From the NCBI RefSeq assembly GCF_004339025.1, contig NZ_SMFT01000001.1, forward strand, positions 1-64,000: a DNA stretch of 64,000 nucleotides. The letters are read 5' to 3'. The number at the start of each line of letters is the position of its first letter. Positions within the stretch are counted from its first letter, which is position 1. Positions 1 through 11,641 of the stretch are shown here, one piece after another. The notes under the pieces are model-generated. The model did not search any database and had not been told where the DNA came from. It saw only the letters and a list, made by a program, of their open reading frames with translations. The translations under genes were made by a program, and so were the position numbers. This stretch comes from Volucribacter psittacicida (lineage in GTDB: Bacteria; Pseudomonadota; Gammaproteobacteria; Enterobacterales; Pasteurellaceae).

Positions 1-73
1 TAGATAGGCTGGGTGTGTAAGCGTTGTGAGACGTTGAGCTAACCAGTACTAATTGCCCGAGAGGCTTAACTAT
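1..73 (+). rRNA. 23S ribosomal RNA, 3' end (partial)
   Basis: The first bases match the conserved 3' terminus of bacterial 23S rRNA: the GGGTGTGTAAGCG stretch, then GTTGAGCTAACC, GTACTAAT and the terminal GAGGCTTAAC. Only the last 70 or so nucleotides lie in the window. The exact end is placed by comparison with the E. coli 23S end and may be off by a few bases. It is followed by a 5S gene on the same strand, so this is the distal part of an rRNA operon. Confidence 0.93.
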
Positions 74-274
74 ACAACGCTGTAGTGTTTTTGCGGGGTA
101 GTGAAGAATAAAGAAGAAAGAAGAAAGGCTCAGATGAGAGAGAATAGAGAGTTTAAGGTAGACAGCTTGTTTTTGAAGTTAGAGAGAAGAATAAAGAATA
201 AAGAAAAGACAGCAGATAAGCAGATAAAACAGACGACAGATAATTGAGAAGAGACGTCAATCATCGAAAGGATT
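74..274 (+). other. 23S-5S spacer, purine-rich
   Basis: The spacer of about 200 bases contains no tRNA that I can fold by eye. Its plus strand is strongly purine-biased, with related tracts built on AGAATAAAGAA near 105 and near 189. It presumably contains the 23S and 5S processing sites, but I cannot point to them. Confidence 0.6.
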
Positions 275-394
275 ATCTTGGCGGCGATAGTGCGGTGGTC
301 CCACCTGACCCCATGCCGAACTCAGAAGTGAAACGCCGTAACGCCGATGGTAGTGTGGGGTCTCCCCATGTGAGAGTAGGTCACCGCCAGGTTA
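275..394 (+). rRNA. rrf: 5S ribosomal RNA
   Basis: This is a 120-base match to gammaproteobacterial 5S rRNA. It contains the invariant GTGGTCCCACCTGACCCC, the CCGAACTCAGAAGTGAAACG loop region and GGTAGTGTGGGGTCTCCCC. The ends TTGGCGG and CCGCCAGG pair as helix I. The boundaries were set by alignment with E. coli 5S and are good to a few bases. It is followed directly by a strong terminator, so no tRNA gene trails this rRNA operon. Confidence 0.96.
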
Positions 395-407
395 TTAAAT
401 TGAAGAG

Positions 408-440
408 ACCCCTGTTGTTAGGCAACAGGGGTTTTTTGTT
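408..440 (+). terminator. rRNA operon terminator
   Basis: A perfect stem, ACCCCTGTTG paired with CAACAGGGGT, has a four-base loop and is followed by a run of six T. It lies 14 bases past the 5S end. The geometry is that of a classic intrinsic terminator. Confidence 0.92.
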
Positions 441-590
441 ATCTAATTTATATTCTTCTTCATAAAAATCCCCAAAAACCACCGCACTTTATTGAAAGTT
501 TTTCCTAAAACCAGTGATAAATTTTTGAAAAACAATATAAATCGATCTAGAATAATTAACTCAATAATAAATATAATCAAATAGGAATAG

Positions 591-1883
<1,293 letters not shown>

Positions 1884-1934
1884 TGGGATAAGTGGTTTAG
1901 GCTTGTTTTATTTCAACTTAGATCCTATAGAATT

Positions 1935-1967
1935 AAAGGGGAAATTTTTCCCCTTTATTATTTTTTA
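1935..1967 (+). terminator. serS terminator
   Basis: The inverted repeat AAAGGGGAAA / TTTCCCCTTT is followed by ATTATTTTTT, about 50 bases after the serS stop. Confidence 0.8.
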
Positions 1968-1997
1968 TTCAATTAGACATTAATTTGTTTAAAACCT

Positions 1998-2033
1998 TTG
2001 CAATCATTTTGGCTCTATAGCATAATAGCCTGC
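1998..2033 (+). promoter_or_regulatory. Candidate promoter of the 4.5S RNA gene
   Basis: TTGCAA (1998-2003) and CATAAT (2021-2026) are separated by exactly 17 bases. The predicted start near 2033 gives a leader of about 24 nt before the mature RNA. This matches what is known for E. coli ffs, where RNase P removes a 24-nt leader. The promoter assignment itself is inference. Confidence 0.6.
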
Positions 2034-2056
2034 GTAGTTTTACTACATATATCAAT

Positions 2057-2170
2057 GGAAGTCCTTTCGGTTCCTCGCAACAACCTCTGATTTACTCGGT
2101 CAGGTTCGGAAGAAAGCAGCCAAAGTCGGAATGTTTGTGTGCCGAGTCTAAGCTGGGAGGGCTTCCGCCC
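2057..2170 (+). ncRNA. ffs: Signal recognition particle 4.5S RNA
   Basis: This is the RNA core of the bacterial SRP. It binds Ffh and the receptor FtsY and delivers membrane proteins to the Sec translocon. The apical domain is clearly recognisable: GGTCAGGTTCGGAAG, then AAGCAGCC, then GTGTGCCGAG, which form the GGAA tetraloop and symmetric loop that Ffh contacts. The outer strands GGAAGTCC... and ...GGGCTTCC pair to close the hairpin. The length of 114 nt equals that of E. coli 4.5S RNA. It is followed by a C- and T-rich tract before the convergent cydC. Confidence 0.95.
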
Positions 2171-2192
2171 ATTCTCCCTCCTCTTTTAAATT

Positions 2193-3929
2193 CTAATCAA
2201 TACGATTGACTAACTGACTAAAATACCCCTTTGTTTCTAATAAGTGATCATAACTTCCTTGTTCAATAAGCTGTGCGTTATCAATAAGATATAATTGGTC
2301 AAATTTTTCCAAATCGGTTAAGCGGTGCGTTACCATAATCAGCGTTTTGTTTTCACTATGATTAAGCAATAAAGTCAGAATTTGTCTCTCTGTTTCTCGG
2401 TCTAATCCTTCTGTAGGTTCGTCTAATAATAATATTGGGGCATCATTCAATAAAACTCTTGCGAGACCTAAGCGACGTTGCTCTCCACCAGAAAGAGGAC
2501 GCCCTCCGTCTCCTAACCAGAGGTCAAGACCTTGTTCATTATTAAGTAAATGTGCTAAACCTACTTGCTGTAATACTTGGGTTATTCGCTGTTCGCTTAG
2601 CGGATGTTTAGTGGCTATTTGTAGATTATTGCGTAAAGTATCGCTAAAAATATGTACGCGTTGTGTTAGCATACAAATTTGTTCGCGTAATACATTTTCT
2701 TGATAACATTCAATACTATGCCCATTTAATAATAGTTTACCTTGGCTAGGATCATAATTGCGTACCAATAGTTGTAATAAACTTGATTTCCCACTTCCTG
2801 TTTTTCCTAAAATCGCGACTTTTTGTCCTTGGTAAAGGGTTAAGTTGATATTTTGTAAAGCTGGATATGTTTGTTGTGGGTAAGAGAAACTTAATGCCTC
2901 CATTTGAATAAGGGGGGCTGATGGGCTAACTGTTTGCCAATCTTGGGTACCATGAAAACTGACTAAAGGTGATTGTGTTGTTATTTCATTGACACGTTCT
3001 GCCGAGGCGATGACTTGCCCTATATGTAAAAATGCCGCACCAATAGGCATGAGAATTTCAAAGGTGGCTAAGGCACAAAATGTGAATAAGGCAATCATTG
3101 CTGCTTTGTATAGACCTTGTCCTAAATCAGCATTAGCAACTAACCATAGTACAGCAGTGACTAATAATCCATTACAAAATAATAAAAGTGCGGTGGAAAA
3201 ACCAGATAAATTTGCTTCTTTAGCTTGATAACTTTGCCATTGTTGCTCAGTTTGATTAAGCGTTTTTTGACGTGATGTTTGAGCGTTAAATAACAACAAT
3301 TCCGCTTGGGCTTGGATATATTCAATAAACTGAGTTCGGTAATTGGCACGTTGTTGCACTAAATGATGACCAAATTTTTTGCCTAAATGATAAAAGAGCG
3401 TTGGGATAACAAGTAATAATAAAAGTAAAGTTAAGCTAATAAATAAGGCAATATAAAGATGGATAAAACTTAGCCCAATAACAATGCCTAAAATAACCAC
3501 TATGGCACTAATAAAAGGTGCAATTAAGCGTAAATATAAGCTATCTAAGGTATCAACATCCGCCACGAGACGGTTAAGTAAATCACTATGGCGATAGTGG
3601 TTTAATACGGCAGGCGATAAGGGAATAATTTTTGTAAAAATATTGACGCGTAATTTAGCAAGAATACGAAATGTAACATCATGAGTAACAATTTTTTCCA
3701 CATAACGCGCCGCTGTACGTCCTATGGCTAATCCTCTTACTCCCGCTGAAGGATAAAAAAAGTTAAATAATGTGCCAGCGCCCGCAATGGCGGTGGCGGC
3801 AAGAAACCAGCCTGATAAGGTAAGCAAGCCAATACTGGCGACAAGCCCCGTTATCATCAGTAAAATACCTAGAAAAAGCTGAAATTTATTATGCTTAAAC
3901 AAACGGATAAAAGGGAATAATGTACGCAT
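2193..3929 (-). CDS. cydC: Thiol reductant ABC exporter subunit CydC
   Basis: This is one half of the heterodimeric CydDC ABC exporter in the inner membrane. CydDC is required for cytochrome bd assembly and exports cysteine/glutathione or otherwise controls periplasmic redox and haem loading. The 578-residue product has an N-terminal six-helix transmembrane domain (about 15-310). The nucleotide-binding domain has Walker A GKTGSGKSS near 372, signature LSGGE near 477 and Walker B ILLLDEPTEGLD near 498. The ATG follows the cydD stop with a single base between them, so the two are almost certainly translationally coupled. An internal USS lies near 3186. Confidence 0.96.
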   Translation of the reverse strand: MRTLFPFIRLFKHNKFQLFLGILLMITGLVASIGLLTLSGWFLAATAIAGAGTLFNFFYPSAGVRGLAIGRTAARYVEKIVTHDVTFRILAKLRVNIFTKIIPLSPAVLNHYRHSDLLNRLVADVDTLDSLYLRLIAPFISAIVVILGIVIGLSFIHLYIALFISLTLLLLLLVIPTLFYHLGKKFGHHLVQQRANYRTQFIEYIQAQAELLLFNAQTSRQKTLNQTEQQWQSYQAKEANLSGFSTALLLFCNGLLVTAVLWLVANADLGQGLYKAAMIALFTFCALATFEILMPIGAAFLHIGQVIASAERVNEITTQSPLVSFHGTQDWQTVSPSAPLIQMEALSFSYPQQTYPALQNINLTLYQGQKVAILGKTGSGKSSLLQLLVRNYDPSQGKLLLNGHSIECYQENVLREQICMLTQRVHIFSDTLRNNLQIATKHPLSEQRITQVLQQVGLAHLLNNEQGLDLWLGDGGRPLSGGEQRRLGLARVLLNDAPILLLDEPTEGLDRETERQILTLLLNHSENKTLIMVTHRLTDLEKFDQLYLIDNAQLIEQGSYDHLLETKGYFSQLVNRID

Positions 3930-3930
3930 A

Positions 3931-5691
3931 TTAATGAATTTCCAAATGTCTGTCGGCTAATAATTGAGCAAAGAAGCCAGAGTTTTTTAATTGTGAAAAA
4001 TGTCCCTGTTGCAAGATTTTGCCTTGTTGCATCACTAAAATTTGGTCGCATTGTTGCAAATCTTCTATACGATGAGTAATCATTAAGGTTGTTTGTTTGC
4101 GACTTATTTGCTGTAAACTTTTTAATACTTGGTTTTCAGATTGTGCATCAAGGCTAGCAGTAGGCTCATCAAGCAATAATAACTTACTTTGTTTTAATAA
4201 AGCTCGAGCAATAGCTAAACGTTGAGCCTGACCAACAGAAAGACCAATTCCGCCCTCTTTAATTTCATAATCTAAACCTAATCGATCGGTAAATTCTTTG
4301 GCGAGAGCTTGTTCCAAGGCTTGTTCAATTTGTTGCTCATTTGCTTGGATATCACCTAATAATAAATTTTCTTTTATACTCCCTTGTAATAACAAAGGGT
4401 TTTGCCCAACCCAAGCAATATGTTTACGCCATAAAGACAAATCCGTTTGTTTGAGTTCTTGCCCATTGATTTTTAAACTACCTTCATAAGGTAAAAAACC
4501 CAGTAATACATTCATTAATGAGCTTTTTCCTGCACCGCTTTGCCCTACTAAGGCAGTATGACTATGTGTGGGAAGGGAAAAAGTTAAAGGCTGGCTTAAT
4601 GGCTGTCCTTGAGGTGAAAGTATGACTAAATCTTCAGCCTCAATACTGATCCCTTGCTCAAGAGAGATTTTTTGTTGCTCATATTGTGAGGTAAGAACCT
4701 CTTGTTGTAAAAAGGCTTCAATGGCATCTGCTGCCCCAATAGCCGCAGAGCGATCGTGATAATAGGTGCCTAAATCTCGGAGAGGTTGATAAAATTCAGG
4801 AGCAAGAATTAAACAGAAAAACCCCGTAAAAAGTGTAATCCCTGTATCATAATGACCAAAATCTAATTGACCTAAGTAACTAAATCCAAAATAAACCGCC
4901 ATAATCGCAATGGAAATAGACGTAAAAAACTCTAATACCGCAGAAGAGAGGAACGCCATTTTTAATACGTCCATAGTGGTTTTACGAAAATCTTCTGTAC
5001 TTTTTTCAATATGCTGAGTTTGTTGCTGAGTTTGGTTAAATAATCGTAATGTTTCTAATCCTTGTAATCGATCTAAAAATTGTGCACTAAGGCGTGCTAA
5101 AGTCGTCATATTACGTTGGCTACTGTCGGCAGCAGCAAGACCCACTAAAATCATAAAAATAGGAATAAGCGGTGCTGTAACCAATAAAATTGCCGCAGCA
5201 ACCCAATTTAAGGGCAATATAGCAATTAAAATCACAATAGGTACAATAAGGGAAAGCATTTGCTGGGGCAAATAACGAGCATAAAAATTATGCAAGTTTT
5301 CAACCTGTTCTAGCATAATACTTGACCAAGCTCCAGCAGGTTTTTGCTGAATGGTTGCTGGGCCTACTTGATGAATTTTTTCTATAATTTTTTGTCGTAA
5401 AAGATTACGTAATTGCTGACCACAACGAAACCCAATACGTTCCCTTAACCAAAGTATTCCTGCCCGCAAAGCAAATCCTAAAATAAGTAATAAAAAGGGA
5501 AGTATTAATTCTGAACGTGCAGTCTGTTGCATAATCAAATGATCGAGCAAATAGGCAAGCAAAGCCGTTTGTCCCACCAAGATAATCGCACTAACACTTG
5601 CTAATAATGTATTGAAATTTAAGTATTTTTTTATAGGCTTTTGTTGTTGTCTAAGCCATTTTTGTAGATGGCGTTGTCGAGTTTTTTGCAT
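3931..5691 (-). CDS. cydD: Thiol reductant ABC exporter subunit CydD
   Basis: This is the partner of CydC in the CydDC exporter. The 586-residue product starts MQKTRQRHLQKWL, collinear with E. coli CydD. The transmembrane domain (about 20-330) carries the family segment SYLGQLDFGHYDTG. The nucleotide-binding domain has Walker A GQSGAGKSS near 381, signature LSVGQAQRLAIAR near 482 and Walker B LLLLDEPTASLD near 500. There is no convincing Shine-Dalgarno in front of the ATG. It is first in the cydDC operon. In E. coli trxB lies upstream, but here the neighbour is ligA. Confidence 0.96.
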   Translation of the reverse strand: MQKTRQRHLQKWLRQQQKPIKKYLNFNTLLASVSAIILVGQTALLAYLLDHLIMQQTARSELILPFLLLILGFALRAGILWLRERIGFRCGQQLRNLLRQKIIEKIHQVGPATIQQKPAGAWSSIMLEQVENLHNFYARYLPQQMLSLIVPIVILIAILPLNWVAAAILLVTAPLIPIFMILVGLAAADSSQRNMTTLARLSAQFLDRLQGLETLRLFNQTQQQTQHIEKSTEDFRKTTMDVLKMAFLSSAVLEFFTSISIAIMAVYFGFSYLGQLDFGHYDTGITLFTGFFCLILAPEFYQPLRDLGTYYHDRSAAIGAADAIEAFLQQEVLTSQYEQQKISLEQGISIEAEDLVILSPQGQPLSQPLTFSLPTHSHTALVGQSGAGKSSLMNVLLGFLPYEGSLKINGQELKQTDLSLWRKHIAWVGQNPLLLQGSIKENLLLGDIQANEQQIEQALEQALAKEFTDRLGLDYEIKEGGIGLSVGQAQRLAIARALLKQSKLLLLDEPTASLDAQSENQVLKSLQQISRKQTTLMITHRIEDLQQCDQILVMQQGKILQQGHFSQLKNSGFFAQLLADRHLEIH

Positions 5692-5830
5692 ATTAAGGGA
5701 TTAAATATGAGATCAATAAATAATGGTTATCATACGCTAGTTTGTGGTAAGGATAAATATTTTTATCTAATAAATTCATTATGTTAAATTTATAGTCGCC
5801 CCCTCGTTAAACAATCCCCACTGAAACGCC
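5692..5830. other. cydD upstream region with a TATAGTCGCCCC repeat motif
   Basis: This AT-rich region must hold the cydDC promoter, but I see no clear -35/-10 pair. The motif TATAGTCGCCCC at 5791-5802 recurs at 32786 and resembles the ends of the other TATAGTYG repeats in the window, so it may be a remnant of a short mobile repeat. Confidence 0.35.
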
Positions 5831-5831
5831 T

Positions 5832-5859
5832 ATAAAAAATCCTCTCAATAGAGAGGATT
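5832..5859 (-). terminator. ligA terminator
   Basis: Read on the minus strand, AATCCTCTC pairs with GAGAGGATT around a four-base loop and is followed by a T-rich tail. It lies six bases past the ligA stop. Confidence 0.88.
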
Positions 5860-5864
5860 ATCCC

Positions 5865-7973
<2,109 letters not shown>

Positions 7974-7985
7974 TCACTTAAATCA

Positions 7986-9173
7986 TTAATTTAAACGAGC
8001 AAGATAATTGGCTTTAGTTTGTTCGGTAAAGAGTTCTTGTTGTTCATCTAATACATAGCCAGCCAATTTATCTGCTAAATTTTTGGCATCTTGACATAGG
8101 TAAATAAAATTCACACGATCATTTGCATTGCCCGTTAATTGCATAAAGATCGCTACACCGATGGTGCTAAAGTCCGTCATATTATTTAAGTCAAAAGTAC
8201 CCGGTTGATGAATATTCGCCACGCTATAAAGGACTGGGCTTGCCATGGTGTCTAAATGACGATTAAAAATGCCTTCATCACTATACACAAAACCAAGTTC
8301 TTCTAAGGCTTGAGCAAGATGTCCGCCGTTAAACTCCCGATTTTCTGGTGCCACTACATAAAGCACAATAAAATCTTGAGCTTGCTGATTCGTGGTTGCT
8401 TGGGAGGCTTGAGCGACATTTTGTTGCTTCTCTTCTAAAGACTGTGGTTCCTCATAAGTCTGATTTAAGCCTGTTGCACTATTTGCCCCTGATTTACCCT
8501 GTAATGAGGCGGTTGCTAATTGTTCCCGTAAGACTTGTGAAGATAAATTCACGCCCTCTTCGCCTAAACTTGCTTCAATATCTGCAATAGAACGGTAAGC
8601 TAAATCCGATTGTTGTGTCTGGGTGGTGTTGGCTTGCTGATATTGGTAAGTGGGAGACGGCGAGGAATAACTCGCTTGATGAGCTGTATTAGCTCGTGGG
8701 CTTGAGGACATATCATAGTAAACAGGTTCAGCCTTTTCCGCTTTGGGCGGGTTAGGTAAGGTAATTTTTATTTCATTAACCGCTTGTTCTAAAGAAACTT
8801 CTTGATGACTCGGTCGAGGAGAAACCGCTTCATCAAAACGCTCAACAGTCTCGGTAATATTTGCCTCAAAGTCTAATCCTTGTTGAATAGGATAAGCCTG
8901 ATCGGTCTCTGCCGTTTGTGGTTCCATTTGAACAGTTAAAGGTTGTTGCTGTTGATGTAATTGACCTGCTTGTTGAACAGGCATTGCCATTAATGGATCG
9001 CTTTGTTTTGTATTTATGTCATTCACATTTTGCTCAACTCGCCCATCTCGTGTAAAGGTGTTAGCGTTTTTGAAAAAATGCGTTTTTTCACGTCGACTTG
9101 ACCATAATCCATGGGCAATTAATATGACAAGTGCAAGTATGCCCAAGATAATCAAAATTGTATTCAGATCCAT
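7986..9173 (-). CDS. zipA: Cell division protein ZipA
   Basis: ZipA tethers FtsZ filaments to the inner membrane at the division site. The 395-residue product has the diagnostic layout. A short periplasmic tip and single N-terminal membrane helix (about 4-23) are followed by a basic stretch. A long Gln/Pro/Ala-rich unstructured linker (about 55-260) has several poly-Gln runs, and the C-terminal FtsZ-binding ZipA_C domain covers about 263-395. It precedes ligA and is divergent from cysZ, the same neighbourhood as in enterics. Confidence 0.95.
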   Translation of the reverse strand: MDLNTILIILGILALVILIAHGLWSSRREKTHFFKNANTFTRDGRVEQNVNDINTKQSDPLMAMPVQQAGQLHQQQQPLTVQMEPQTAETDQAYPIQQGLDFEANITETVERFDEAVSPRPSHQEVSLEQAVNEIKITLPNPPKAEKAEPVYYDMSSSPRANTAHQASYSSPSPTYQYQQANTTQTQQSDLAYRSIADIEASLGEEGVNLSSQVLREQLATASLQGKSGANSATGLNQTYEEPQSLEEKQQNVAQASQATTNQQAQDFIVLYVVAPENREFNGGHLAQALEELGFVYSDEGIFNRHLDTMASPVLYSVANIHQPGTFDLNNMTDFSTIGVAIFMQLTGNANDRVNFIYLCQDAKNLADKLAGYVLDEQQELFTEQTKANYLARLN

Positions 9174-9363
9174 TCTTAACCCATTCTATTGCTTGTTATT
9201 TATCCATATCTCACAAATCACCTGGTATTCAAGTTAAAAATCTCGGTGTTTGCCGATATAATAAGAAAAAATTTAGCGATTAGCTTACCACATTTTTTTC
9301 TATTTTTATAAGTTAATCCGAGAATTTATTCATCAGAGTAAGTAAATCCTTATGGAGAAAAAT

Positions 9364-10155
9364 ATGCATAAAGAATTAACTTCAGGAATTGGTTATTTTA
9401 TTCAAGGTTGGCAACTGATTGGGCAAAAAGGCTTACGCCGTTTTGTGATCTTGCCTATTGTGATTAATATCTTGCTACTTAGTGCTATTTTTTGGTTTGC
9501 CTTATCTCAACTTTCCCTGTTTACGGCGTGGTTTGTTGATGTTATGCCTGATTGGCTTGACTGGCTAAGTTCTGTTATCTTAGTGTTGGCTATCATTATG
9601 ATCCTCTTAGTTTTCTACTTTATTTTTACCACCTTGGCTGGCTTTATTTCTGCCCCTTTTAATGGTTTATTAGCAGAAAAAGTGGAAAAAATGCTTACAG
9701 GCGAAGACTTTTCTACTGGCAATATGTGGGATTTTGTTAAAGATATTCCTCGTATGCTCAAACGTGAATGGCAAAAACTTTGTTATAGCCTACCAAGATT
9801 ATTATTTTTATTCCTATTGGGTTTTGTTCCCGCTTTAGGACAAACTATTGCGCCTGTGTTGATGTTTATTTTTACCGCTTGGATGTTAGCCATTCAATAT
9901 TGCGACTATCCTTTTGATAATCATAAAATTTCTTTCCGCACAATGCGTGATCAACTTGCTCAAAAACCTGTGTTAAATACCACATTTGGCAGTTTGGTGG
10001 CACTTTGTGCCTTTGTGCCTCTCGTCAACTTTTTAATTATTCCTGTGGCAGTTTGTGGTGCAACGGCAATGTGGGTAGAACAATATCGTACAAAATTACC
10101 TAATGCCCAAGTGAATAAAGACAAACAAGTCCATAATATTCCTGCATTAAAATAG
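9364..10155 (+). CDS. cysZ: Sulfate transporter CysZ
   Basis: CysZ is an inner-membrane sulfate uptake protein feeding cysteine synthesis. I chose the ATG at 9364 (263 residues), because GGAG at 9354-9357 sits six bases upstream. The upstream ATG at 9352 would overlap that site. About four to five hydrophobic segments are visible (about 25-45, 65-90, 140-165, 210-235). The N-terminal [18 protein letters not shown] is typical of the family. It is followed by cysK, whose product uses the sulfide derived from this sulfate. Confidence 0.93.
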   Translation: MHKELTSGIGYFIQGWQLIGQKGLRRFVILPIVINILLLSAIFWFALSQLSLFTAWFVDVMPDWLDWLSSVILVLAIIMILLVFYFIFTTLAGFISAPFNGLLAEKVEKMLTGEDFSTGNMWDFVKDIPRMLKREWQKLCYSLPRLLFLFLLGFVPALGQTIAPVLMFIFTAWMLAIQYCDYPFDNHKISFRTMRDQLAQKPVLNTTFGSLVALCAFVPLVNFLIIPVAVCGATAMWVEQYRTKLPNAQVNKDKQVHNIPALK

Positions 10156-10264
10156 CATTTAGTTATAAAATATAGCAAATAACTATTTTTTACATATAAA
10201 AGGCTATGTTAAAAATAATGCAGAATAAATCGCTAATAACAACATCATATCCAAGGAGATACAA

Positions 10265-11212
10265 ATGACCGTTTATGCAGATAATTCACTAACCATTGGT
10301 AATACCCCGTTAGTCCGTTTAAAACATTTTGGTAATGGCAATATTCTTGCCAAAATTGAATCACGCAATCCAAGTTTTAGCGTGAAATGCCGTATTGGTG
10401 CTAATATGGTATGGCAAGCAGAAAAAGAGGGTATTCTCAAGGCAGACAAAGAAATCGTTGATGCCACCAGTGGTAATACCGGTATCGCCTTAGCTTATGT
10501 AGCAGCGGCTCGTGGCTATAAAATTACCCTAACCATGCCTGAAACTATGAGTTTAGAGCGTAGAAGACTATTAAAAGGCTTAGGGGTTAATTTAGTCTTG
10601 ACCGAAGGGGCAAAGGGAATGAAAGGGGCTATCGCCAAAGCGGAAGAAATAGCTAACTCTGATCCAAACCGCTATATTATGCTAAAACAGTTTGAAAACC
10701 CAGCCAACCCTGATATTCATCAAAAAACCACTGGTCCTGAAATTTGGAATGATACAGAAGGAAATGTGGACGTGTTAGTGGCTGGCGTAGGCACTGGCGG
10801 TACAATTACAGGTGTTAGCCGTTACATTAAACAAGAAAAAGGTAAACAGATTGTATCCGTTGCTGTTGAGCCAGCGGAATCTCCAGTGATTAGTCAAACT
10901 CGTGCTGGAGAAGAAGTAAAACCTGGCCCACATAAAATTCAAGGTATTGGTGCAGGCTTTATCCCGAAAAACTTAGATTTATCTTTAGTGGATCGTGTAG
11001 AAACCGTAGATAGCGATACCGCCGTACAATATGCTCGCCGCTTAATGGCGGAAGAAGGGATCTTAGGAGGAATTTCCTCAGGAGCCGCCCTCGCCGCCGC
11101 AGATCGTTTAGCCAAGTTACCTGAATTTGCCGATAAAGAAATCGTAGTGATTTTACCATCCGCTTCGGAACGTTATCTCAGCACCGTATTATTTGACGGC
11201 ATTGAAGCATAA
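10265..11212 (+). CDS. cysK: Cysteine synthase A (O-acetylserine sulfhydrylase)
   Basis: CysK makes L-cysteine from O-acetylserine and sulfide using pyridoxal phosphate. The 315-residue product has the PLP Schiff-base lysine at about 41 in [12 protein letters not shown]. The substrate loop TSGNTG is at 68-73, and the phosphate-binding glycine loop GTGGT near 176. A strong AAGGAG lies eight bases before the ATG. A terminator follows, so transcription probably ends here. The upstream gap to cysZ (about 110 bases) may contain its own promoter, but I did not find a clear one. Confidence 0.97.
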   Translation: MTVYADNSLTIGNTPLVRLKHFGNGNILAKIESRNPSFSVKCRIGANMVWQAEKEGILKADKEIVDATSGNTGIALAYVAAARGYKITLTMPETMSLERRRLLKGLGVNLVLTEGAKGMKGAIAKAEEIANSDPNRYIMLKQFENPANPDIHQKTTGPEIWNDTEGNVDVLVAGVGTGGTITGVSRYIKQEKGKQIVSVAVEPAESPVISQTRAGEEVKPGPHKIQGIGAGFIPKNLDLSLVDRVETVDSDTAVQYARRLMAEEGILGGISSGAALAAADRLAKLPEFADKEIVVILPSASERYLSTVLFDGIEA

Positions 11213-11241
11213 TTTATAATCTTGTTATTATCATCATAAAT

Positions 11242-11272
11242 AATCCCCTTGCTTGCTGAGGGGATTTTTTTG
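11242..11272 (+). terminator. cysK terminator
   Basis: AATCCCCT pairs with AGGGGATT around a nine-base loop, followed by seven T. Confidence 0.9.
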
Positions 11273-11491
11273 TGTAGAACCTATTAAAACATTAAAAGTG
11301 CGGTTGATTTTTGAATGATTTTAAATTGAAAAAATTATAAAATCCGCATTCAAAACTCACCGCACTTCCCCTCCCTAATCCTCAAAGCAAGCTCCTTACA
11401 CCATTTGATAATAATTTTCATAAAAATCCATAAAGATTTTTATTCTCAATATGCAAATAAAAATGATAACTAATTCATTCAATTAACTTTT
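11273..11491. other. cysK-frdA intergenic stretch with an inverted USS pair
   Basis: This non-coding, AT-rich stretch has AAAGTGCGGT at 11295-11304 and ACCGCACTT at 11359-11367. They are inverted relative to each other and about 55 bases apart, too far for a normal terminator. No open reading frame with a ribosome-binding site is visible. Confidence 0.55.
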
Positions 11492-11505
11492 TTGAGGTAG
11501 ATCAC
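11492..11505 (+). promoter_or_regulatory. Candidate FNR box upstream of frdABCD
   Basis: TTGAG-N4-ATCAC matches the FNR consensus TTGAT-N4-ATCAA at eight of ten positions. A TATAAA hexamer follows at 11532-11537. Its centre would be about 45 bases from the predicted start, slightly more than the ideal 41.5. FNR activates frd in enterics, so function is plausible, but the assignment is by eye. Confidence 0.5.
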
Positions 11506-11641
11506 GAAATGGAATAATTTCTTGGTTTTTCTATAAAAAAAAGTTAAATCCCTGCGTAAATAATGGCAGAATAACTTTACCCTAATAAAAAGGAAATTTT
11601 TTATTTTTAATCTTACTCTTGTTAATTCTTGGAGGAATATC

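Noticed and set aside
244-465. A 73-codon open frame across the 5S region
   Set aside because: It coincides with the 5S rRNA and its terminator. It has no ribosome-binding site or recognisable protein.
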